Source of the DNA: Spirosoma linguale DSM 74
GTDB taxonomy: Bacteria; Bacteroidota; Bacteroidia; Cytophagales; Spirosomataceae
DNA length: 64,000 bases
Reading direction: 5' to 3'
Assembly: GCA_000024525.1 (NCBI GenBank)
Contig: CP001769.1
Coordinates: forward strand, 4,311,001-4,375,000
Shown here: positions 19,535 to 29,600 of the stretch, one piece after another
How the letters are laid out: each line of letters begins with the position of its first letter
Numbering within the stretch: the first letter of the stretch is position 1
Position numbers and translations under genes: made by a program
The notes under the pieces: model-generated
Database searches by the model: none
What the model saw: only the letters and a program-made list of their open reading frames with translations
What the model was told of the DNA's origin: nothing

Positions 19535-19588
19535 ACAATGGTGGAACAGGGAGGCAGTCACGTGACTGCCTCCCTGTTCCACCATTGT
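19535..19588. repeat. Perfect 54-bp palindrome without loop
   Basis: Two 27-nt arms (19535-19561 and 19562-19588) are exact complements around a GTCACGTGAC centre. It lies 34 bp beyond the stop of the PorP gene and about 155 bp before the start of the PorE-like gene. There is no T-tract. Confidence 0.95.
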
Positions 19589-19622
19589 GTCAAAATCCTA
19601 CATCACCGGGCTACTTGTCCGA

Positions 19623-20597
19623 TTAGAAATAGCGGGGTGTCAGGATACGGTTCTTACCAAATCCGAGTTCGTACCGGATCATGATCTCGTGCGAACTTGG
19701 TGCTACACTCTGTAGGTTGCTCATCGTGCGATCATAGGCGTAGCCAAACCGAAACTGGTCGGTCAGCTGTACTTCCAGCAGGCCAACAACCGCGTCGGTG
19801 GTGTACTTCGTCCAGGTCGAAAACTGATTCCGTCGAACAGACGCACCGATAGCGATTCGGTCAGCGAACCAGAAGTTGATGTTGGCATCGAAACCCAGCG
19901 GGGCACCTTCTGCATACTTGGCCAGAAAGGATGGCTTCATCTTTACAACGGGGCTGATACCCACCACGAATCCAGCAGCCAGATACGCGTGGCGGGCCTG
20001 TACTGACCGATAGTCGCCTACGTTGTACTCGCTCAGCTTGTTTTTGATCAGGCGAGGTACCGATATACTCAGGTACGACCGGTCGTTGCTCAGGTAAATA
20101 CCTGTACCGAAGTTCGGCAGCATCTTGGAGATGTTCGTGGCAAAAGCCGGGTCAATCTGGTTATCAAGCGATGTTCGTACATCTGTCAGGTTGGCCTGAT
20201 AGCTTGACGCACCCGCCTGTAAGCCCAGCGCCAGTGTGCTCCTGGTGCCTACTTTTATGCGGAAGGCGTAGGAAGCAAACGCACCAGTTTCCTGAATAAC
20301 GCCCACTTTATCGCCATAGAGTTGTAGACCAACGCCAACGCGCTCACTATTAAGGGGCATATCGGCCGTGAAGGTTGCCGTTTGCGGAGCCCCCGGCAAG
20401 CCGGTCCACTGATTCCGGTAGAGGGCGGACATGCTCAGCACATCCCGGCTACCAGCATAGGCCGGGTTAATGGCCGTCATGTTAAACATGTACTGCGAGA
20501 ACATCTTGTCCTGCTGCGCCCGGACCTGGCCGCTACCGATCCCGAGGATCAGTAGCAGCACAAATGCCCACTGTTTGGTTGAAAACTTGTTTGACAT
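19623..20597 (-). CDS. PorP/SprF family membrane protein paired with the giant adhesin
   Basis: A 324-residue outer-membrane protein with a signal peptide ending SGQVRAQ, then the family hallmark MFSQYMFNMTAINPAYAGSRD. It ends in an aromatic residue (TPRYF), as barrels do. Its start is 5 bp after the stop of the 3326-residue T9SS substrate, so the two are surely co-transcribed and probably translationally coupled. In Flavobacterium the comparable pair is SprB and SprF, where SprF is needed to place SprB on the surface; I infer the same role. Confidence 0.93.
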   Translation of the reverse strand: MSNKFSTKQWAFVLLLILGIGSGQVRAQQDKMFSQYMFNMTAINPAYAGSRDVLSMSALYRNQWTGLPGAPQTATFTADMPLNSERVGVGLQLYGDKVGVIQETGAFASYAFRIKVGTRSTLALGLQAGASSYQANLTDVRTSLDNQIDPAFATNISKMLPNFGTGIYLSNDRSYLSISVPRLIKNKLSEYNVGDYRSVQARHAYLAAGFVVGISPVVKMKPSFLAKYAEGAPLGFDANINFWFADRIAIGASVRRNQFSTWTKYTTDAVVGLLEVQLTDQFRFGYAYDRTMSNLQSVAPSSHEIMIRYELGFGKNRILTPRYF

Positions 20598-20602
20598 CGG
20601 TA

Positions 20603-23600
20603 TTAGCGGTTAATCGTCATGTATCGTACAAACTTGCGTCCGTCGCTGGTATTGATTACGTAGTAGTACGTTCCATCGGGCACGCCATTCGCATCCGAAT
20701 TGAGAGCAATACCCGTGTTTGGCTTACCGTCCCAATCGTTGCGATAATCGTCATTTTTATAGACCAGATGACCCCAGCGGTTATACACTTCCAGGCTAAC
20801 CGTTAGACCGGCCACACCTCGAATCACGAACAGGTCGTTGATCCCGTCGCCGTTCGGCGAGAAACCTTCCGGTATAAATAGCGACTGGAACGTTGGCCGC
20901 AGATTCAACGGAGTCGCTTCACGCTCGTTGGAATCGGTCGGGTTACCATTACCATTGAGGTCAGGATTCAACCCGCTCGTTGAGACGTCGCTTACCGTAC
21001 CTGTTTTGGCAGTAGCCATAGCATAAGCCGTATTCAGGAAGGTAGTCGTGCTACCGTTGCTCAGCACGTTGACGACCAGTAGGAGTGTATCTGTTTTCCC
21101 AACGGCTAGCACACTGGTGCTGTCGCCCCGAACCAGAACGGGGTCGGAACCACCATTAAAGTTCGGATTCAGTTTTAATGCACTACCGGTAGACGTTGTA
21201 AAGGCGGGTTTAACAACCTTGTAGGTCGCTCCGGTCTTCGCATTGAAGACATTAGCCAGTGTGTCCATAATACTCACGTTCTTCAACACATCGGGACCGT
21301 AGTTCTTCACCACAATCTGGTACGTCACATTCACGCTGCCATCTGTCTGCTGAGCGGTATCGCGTACGGCCATTGCCAGACCGATGTACGATGTGGTCGA
21401 TGACCCGTTCAGCGCAATTGGCGTTGGCTGGCTGTTGTTGCGTGGATCAAGGTCATTGTCGGGGTCGTCGTTTGTACCGGCCGTCGACATATCCTGCACC
21501 ACCTCGTTGGCGGGCGTCAGGGCGGATGCATCCGCTCTGTTGAAGAATGTCAGCGAATCGGCATTCCGTACATCAACCCGAACGGTGAAGCTCAGATGGC
21601 TCCTGGCCCCTACGGCCAGTGTACTCGCCGAATCAACCAGCATCCTGGTAACCAATCCCTGCCCGGTATAGGCTGGGTTGACAACCACCGTACCTGCACC
21701 TGTGCTCGTTACCGAAACCTGGTTGCTGACAATCAGCGCGCCATGGCCGAAGGTCTGCGAGAGGTTATCGATCACCTGTACTTTTTTCAGCGGAACACTA
21801 CCCAGGTTACTGACCGTGATGGTATACGGGATGTCGTATACGCCGGTCGAAACCAGCATCGGTATACCTACAGACTTCGCCACACCGATCAGGCCTTTCG
21901 GTAGATCGAAGCGGACCGTTGTGGCGGCTGAACCAGCCGGTGCCGGGTTAAATCCGCTGTTCGAGATGTCTTTAACAACCTGACTCGAATCGGGTGAATG
22001 ACCAACCACCGTTGCGCTGGAATAGAATGGGCCGTAGTTACCCTTAGTCCTGACGTTCACGGTAATCAGCACGGTATCCTGCACACCAACACCCAGTTGA
22101 CTGGCGCTCGTCAGAATCGTCGGCTGACTATTTCCGTTGAAGTTCGCATTGGCAACCAGCGTACTTCCGGTTCCCACGACAGGTGTACCTACTACACTGT
22201 ACGAAACCGGCGCGGAGAACGCGCGAATCAGGCTATCTGTGAGTACAACACCTTTCAGGGGCACATCACCGAAGTTCTTGAGTGTCGCCTTGTAGGTTAC
22301 GTTGTACGAGCTATCGGGCCGCTGCTGTACCTTGATGACGGCCAGTGCCAGGCCAAGACTCGCGCCTTTAGGCTGACCCGCGTTCAGGGTAAAGCTGGAT
22401 ACCACCGAGTTGTTCGCCGGGTTACCGTCATTGTCCGGATCAGCATCACCACCATTTGTTGATACGTCCGACACGGCGGTCACACTGTTCATTGCCGATA
22501 CATTGGCAACGTTGCGGAATATCTTGGTGGTGTCGCCCTTCGTACGTTTGACCGTAAGATCGAGCTTGAACGACTGCGAAGCACCCGCCAGCAGGTAACT
22601 GGTCGGAGCGGTCATCGTTTTGTTGCTGCCCTGGCCTGTGAAGGCTGGGTTGGCAACGAGCGTAGCGCCGGTGTTTAGCAAGGTCACCTTGGCAGACGTC
22701 ACCTGATTGGGGGCGAAGACACTAGCCAGATCATCGTTTACGACTACATTACGCAGGGTATCGTCGCCAAAGTTCGTGACAATGAAGCTGTACGAAACCT
22801 TGATGAGTGAATCACCAACCGCCAGTGGCTGTCCGAGTACCGCTTTCGCCAGACCCACCAGACTTGGCCTGCGCGACGATGTATCTTTCACCGTTACACT
22901 TGAGCTGTTGTTAGCCAGATTAGGATCCCGGTTGTCGAGATAGGTAATCTCCGCTTTGTTGACCACGTCCTTACCTTTCAACGTAATGCGTGCGCTGAAG
23001 ACGATATCCGTTGACTGACCCGCTTTCAGGCTATCGATCCGTTTGGTGATCACACCATTCGACACGGTATAGGCGGATGCCGATGCGGGCAGCAACTCCA
23101 GTCCTTTCGGTAATACGTCACGAACCTGGATGTTCTTAGCCGTATACTTACCATTGTTGGTCACTTTGAGGGTGTACACAACAGGTGCGCCGTTCTTCAC
23201 AAAAGCAGTGCTGGCCGTCTTCGCAATGCTAACGTCGGTACCCAGGGTATCGGTAGCACAGTTGAAGACTTTAACGACCACTTTAGCTGGTGCACTCAGG
23301 CAACCGGTTGGGCCTTTCTCCACAATCCAGTAGGTGCCTTCACACACAGAGTCCGGACGAACCACGATGTTGGATGTGACACACTCGCAAATCCGATACA
23401 CGTAGGAATTCCCTGATCTTGGTGCCGACAGTGCTTTTGTCAGGTCGACAATTTTCGACGGGCAGGTATTGCGCAGGTCAGTCACCAGGGGCGGCATAAC
23501 CGGCTCAGCCACTTTCACGACCACATTGTCCGATTTAACGGAGCTACAACCTTTGGCGTCAAACAACTGAACGTTATACGATCCGCTGGTCTTCACCACA

Positions 23601-26600
23601 ATTGTTTGCGTCGTCGCGTTGTTGCTCCATTTGTACCCTACAGCACCGGCAGGTGCTTTTAAGGTTACAGAGTCGCCGTAGCACAGGTTCGCAGCACCCG
23701 CCAGCGTTATGACCGGAACCGATTTGATGCCGTCAATTGTCAGCAGCATATTGTCCGTAGCCACCGGGCAGTTGGCATTATCCGTACTTACCGTCAGGGT
23801 TAAGGTTACTTTACCCGACAGGATATCCTCAGCACTGGCCGTGTAGATGGCGTTGAGCGCGTACGAATTGTTGAACGAACCACTACCGCTGGTGGTCCAG
23901 TGGGCGGTTTTACCCGCACCACCCATAACACCACTCAGCTGATAGGTCTTCGAGGCACAGATACTCGCATCGATACCTGCATTGGCCGTTGCCGGATTCT
24001 GAGCATCGCATGGTTTCGGCTCCTCACAGATATTGATCTGAACATGAACCGCAACCGGCAGGCTTACACAACCGCTGGTGGTCCGCTCAACCACATAGTA
24101 CGTACCGGTACCAACAGCCGCCGGATTAGCCACTTTGGCATCACTGCTTAATGACGTGTTGGTATAGTATTCGAACATACCACCCGTTGTGGCAGCTTTA
24201 CTGGTTACTGCTGTAGCCAGATCAACCGTCTTGAACGGACAGGCATTCGTTTTGTCGACAACAACCGGCTGCAGCACTTTCGGCGATACCGTTACCGCAA
24301 TGGTGTTCGATGGCACGCTCTTACACTGATTCGAGTTGCTGCATTGTGCCGTAAATAGGACAGAGCTGGCTGGCAGTACCGTAATCGATTGGCCAACCTG
24401 GTTGTTCGACCAGATCACATAGCTATTCGGGCCACATCCTTCAGCAACCAGTGTGATCGGCGCACCGAAGCAGGCCGTAATGTTATTGGTAGACCCGGCA
24501 ACCGTAATGGTCGGTGCCGCCGGTGTGCCCACCTTGATCGTCGTGTACGCAGACCAGTCGCCTAAGCAATCGCCCACTTTACAACGCACACGGTAGCTTA
24601 CATCAGTCGTTGGTGTGATGGTCAGCGTGCTGCCAACCGTTTTATTGTCCGACCAGATGTAGGTACCACCGGCACAACCCGTAGCCGTCAATGAAACCGT
24701 TTCGCTGACACAAACGGCGGACACATTACTAACAATAATCGGGATGGCGGGCGTAGCGACTTCAACATCAATGTCTTTCGACGATTTGCTGGTACAGCCG
24801 TCAATCGTACAGGTTGCCATTAACCACAGGGTGCTATAGGCTGTCTTCTGGATGGTTTTCCCAACCGATCCGTCAGACCAGGTAACGACGCCACCCTCGC
24901 AACCGCTGGCGGTGAATGTTACCATGCTGCCGTAGCAAACGGTTTTCGATGCCGTTGTCGACAAGACAGGCGGCTCTATCACCTTCACCTTAACAGGCGC
25001 ACCGGCAACATCGAGCGCAGCGCACTTGTTGCCGATCAGCAACAGCACTTCAGCCGCCGTGGTGATACCTGTCTTCACCGCCGATAGATCGAGGTAATTC
25101 TTATCCCCAGCTTTAGCATTGTAGACCAGCGTATGGATGGTATACTCAGCTGCGTCAGACGATACGCTGAACTGTGGCGTTGTGCTGGTCTGCTGGATAA
25201 CCTTCTGGGCTCCTTTTGTCAGAACATACAGGACAGAGTAGCCCGCCGGTTGTACCAGTCCGCCAGCTGGCGAAGCAGATACCGTTACCGTGGTGCTCGT
25301 TCCGCCACATACAGTACCGTTTGTAGCAGCCAGCGTTCCCGCTTTAACTACGCAATCGACTGGGTTGATCACAATCGTTACCGATGGATCGCTCAAACAG
25401 TTATGGAACTTACACTGAGCGAAGTAGGTCTGTGTGCCTTCCGGCCGCACAACAATGACTGCGCCTTTGTTATTTCCGTTAATGTCATTAGCCGACCATA
25501 GTACGTCTCCATTACAGCCAGTGGCCGTTAGTGTAACCGTTCCCCCGGCTGCAACCGTCGTTGCCGATGCCGTAACCGTTGGTACAGCTACCGGTATTAC
25601 CGTAATGGTATACTGTTTCGAGGTTTCGCTGGTGCAGATTCCGTTTGAACAGAAGACGGAGTACGATGTAGTTACCGTTGGCGACACAACGATGCTACCG
25701 GTTGTAGCCGTTGTGCTGCTCCAGCGTGGCGTACCCAGACAGTTGTTGACCGTCAGCGTTACCGTTTCACCCGGACAAATGGTATCCGTTGAGCAGGTTA
25801 TGGTTGGTACGGGTGCTGGTGTTACGTTAATCGTAATCACATTCGACTTGCCCGATCCACAGGCACTAGTCGATGTTGGCACACACAATGCATAGAATTC
25901 ACGGTTACCTGGTGTTACCGTCACCTGAGCGACTGCGCCCGTCTGACCGTCAGACCATTTCACCGTGCCACCCGTGCAGCCGGTAGCCGTTAGTGACACC
26001 GTGCCACCGCTACAGATCGACAGGGAAGAAGCCGCAATAACCGGAGCCGGAACCGTTGAGGTGCTTACAGTTACACGAACCTTGTTCGACGCTTCACTCT
26101 CGCAGGTTGATCCAACCTGGCAGGTAGCGTAGTACGTTGCCGTAGCCGTTGGGAAGATGTCGATGCTGGCACCGATTTTCGCTACGCCATCCATGCCGTA
26201 CCACTTCACCGTACCCGTGCAGCCTTTCGCCGTCAGGGTGAGTTTATTACCGCTACAGATCGTAGTGCTGCTTACCGAGATAATCGGGGCCGTTGGCGTT
26301 ATAACGGTGATATTGACCGTATTCGATGGCTTGCTCTGGCAAGTCCGCGACTCACACCAGGCAAAGTAGCTGATGTTTGCGGTTGGGTTTACAACAATGC
26401 TCGGACCAGTCTGATTGGCGACATTCCACTTAACGGTTCCGTTACAGTTGGTCGCCGTCAGAGTAACTGCACCTTTTACACAAACGGTATCGGTGCTGGC
26501 AGTTACCGTTGGTACAGCCGGAGCGACAATATTGATTGTATACACGGCCGATGGCTTACTTACGCAGCCGCCGTCTGTTTTACAATAAACAGAATAGCTG

Positions 26601-29600
26601 TTATTACCAATGGTTGGCGTAACAATGATGCTGCCGGTTGTAGCCGTTGTATTGCTCCAGTACGGTGTGCCCACGCAATTCTCAACCGTTAAGGTTACAG
26701 TTTCGCCCGGGCAAACAACCGTTGTACTGCATACAATCGTTGGTGTTGGCAGATCCGTTGTCACATTGATCGTTTTCAATGCCGGGTTACCCGGGCAGCT
26801 ACCCATTACACACTGAGCGGTGTAGGTCGTTTTGCCATAAGGCGTAACCACGATTGATGTTCCGGTCTGTGCTTTATCCGACCAGACAATCGTTCCACCC
26901 ACGCAGCCTGAAGCAGTCAGCGTGACGGACGTGCCTGGGCAAACATTATCAGCACTGGCGGTAATGACCGGCACCTTCGGCTCAAGAACGGTTACCGTGA
27001 TGGCATTCGATGCCACGCTCGTACACGCCCCTGCCACGCAACTTGCAGTGTAGGTTGTTGTTACGCTCGGTGCTACAAAAATCACATCACCTGTTTTACC
27101 AGTCGACCATAGCACCGACCCGCCTTCACATCCTCTTGCGGTCAGGGTAGTTGTTCCACCTTTGCAGATTTCGGTGATTGCACAAGCCAGCGTTGGTGGC
27201 TGAATCGCACAGGGTACAACCGGAATCGTTACCGATGAGGTGTCGTTTTTCGTGTACTTCGGATCGTTGTCCGGACTGCTCACAATGGCTGTGTTCGTAA
27301 TCGAACCCGTGGCGTTGATGGTAGCTTCTACCAGCAAACTACGGTTCTCTTTAGAGGCCATCGTGCCAATAGTCCAGATACCCGTTACGGCATTATACTG
27401 ACCAACGGGTGTTGCGCTTACGAACGTCAATGTAGCAGGCAACATATCCGTTACCTTCACACTGTTGGCGGTTACCGGACCGTTGTTCGTTACGGTGATT
27501 GCGTAAGTAATTTTCTGACCGACGCTATACGTACCGGGCGTGACCACTTCTTTCACCACAGCCAGATCGGCCAGGCAAGGGCCTGCCGTTACGGTCAATG
27601 AGGTGCGTGGACTTACGCAACCGGCGTTGGATAAGGCTTCTGCTGCGTATACGAGGATACCGGCCTTCGCAGGCGTAACGACCAGTTTCTCCCCACTCTG
27701 GGTTGTACCGATCAGCTTACCATCCTGGTCGTACCAGTTGATTTTACTTCCTGGCGCAAAGGCGACCAGTTTCGTACTGCCTCCCTGGCATACCAAGGCA
27801 TCTTCGGCAGCTACATTAACAGGTGCGTCCGGCCGCTTGTTGATTTGCGCAATCAATGAGCTGGAAGCTGTCTGGCAAATACCACCTGGCCCGTCCGGGT
27901 CGTTGGTCGTTGCCGTGAGTACGACATTGCCGGTGGCGATGTCGGCTGCAGATGGCGTATAGGTTGTCGACAGGCTGGTTGGGTTACTAAACGTACCTGT
28001 ACCATTTGTTGACCAGACGACACTCGTTGCCGAGCCAGAGAGTATCGCTTTGAGCGGAACAACATCACCGGAGCAGATCGCTACCCCTGGACCCACATTC
28101 ACACCCGCCACACTCTGGCATTCGCAGTTATTGATTTGAACGGTCAGCACCGCCGGATTACTGTAGCAGCTTCCCGATTTAGCATACAGGTAGTACTTGC
28201 CAGCACCAACAGCCGTCAGGTTTGTTACGCGGGTAGTTGCCGAGCGTTCCAGGCTCGTGTAATACTCGTATACCAATCCGGAGGTGTAATTCTCCAGCTG
28301 AATCTTCGTTAGATCGGCAGTTTTCGACGGGCATGTATTGGCGATACTACCCAGATAGATTGGTGTTGGTATCGTTGTAACCGTTACCGCAACCGGTCGG
28401 CGGGCGCTCTTACAGCCATCCGCAGTTACCGCTTCAACATAATAGACGGTCGTTGTGGTTGGATTGACTGAAACACCCACCCCATTTTCGACGGTTGCAA
28501 AAGCGGTTCCGCCATAAGGTGTCAAGTACCAGTTGAGTTTGGCGCGTGGCACCGAAGTCGATGCCATTAGCATGGTTGACTCACCATTACAAATCGACAC
28601 ATCGTTCGACGCAACCAGACTGAAGTTGACCGGGCATGTCAGGAAGAAACCAGCATCCAGCGTTGTATTATTTTCACCAGCGGCCAGCGTTACCGACTGC
28701 GTACGACCCGTTACCGGGTTGATGTCAGAGTCTTTGGTAGAATCTGAACCCTGGTTGGCCAGTGTTGCCGTGAAGCCGGAAGGAGTCGTGAAGCCAACGG
28801 AGTAGCTCAGACTGCTGCCCGGGGTTAAACCCGTGAAGGAGTATAAGCCACTGGAGTTAGTCAGCGTTGTGAGTGAAGAGACACCATTAACATACAAGGT
28901 AACCACTACGCCCGGTATGCCCGGCTCGCCCGGCTGCTGAACGCCGTCTTTGTTGGTATCCTCAAAAACAAAGTCACCCAACGAAGCCGTTGGCATGAAA
29001 TAACCGGCATCGACTGTCGGATTATTGCGGGCCGTGCTCGAAGTTGGCTGGCTTGTATCAATCGTATAAACACCCGTAAATCCATTTGCACCGGCGTCGC
29101 TGTCCAGCGCATCCGATACACCAACTGCATTTGCCGTTGTCGACTCATATCCGGTGGGCGCGATAAAACGGACAACATAACTTCCGTCCGTTAAACTATC
29201 GAACAGGTATTTACCGCCACCAGCGGTAACGGTCGAATCCAGTTTGGTTGTCCCAAGCTGGTCGTATAAATAAACTTTTACACCATTAATTCCGGTCTCG
29301 CCCGTATCCTGAGCACCATTTTTGTTGGCGTCAGCAAATACATAATCGCCCAAGCTACCATAAGGGCCCTGTAATACCTTAATATCACAACAATTGGTAG
29401 CAGGACATCCGGCACGGTAAGTTACAAACCGATATACTCCCGGACTTTTGATCGTCAGGGATTTATCGCTATTGACTTCAGCCAATAAAGTCGATACGGC
29501 CGTTGGAACGATTGCCGTATCATTACGGTACCATACAATCTCATTATAACCCGATGGAATCGTTACCGTGTATTCATCACCGGCATACCAAAGGATAGGT

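Noticed and set aside
9276..19588. Palindromes as CRISPR repeats or a single repeated family
   Set aside because: They do not recur at regular spacing and their sequences differ from one another; no spacer-repeat pattern is present.
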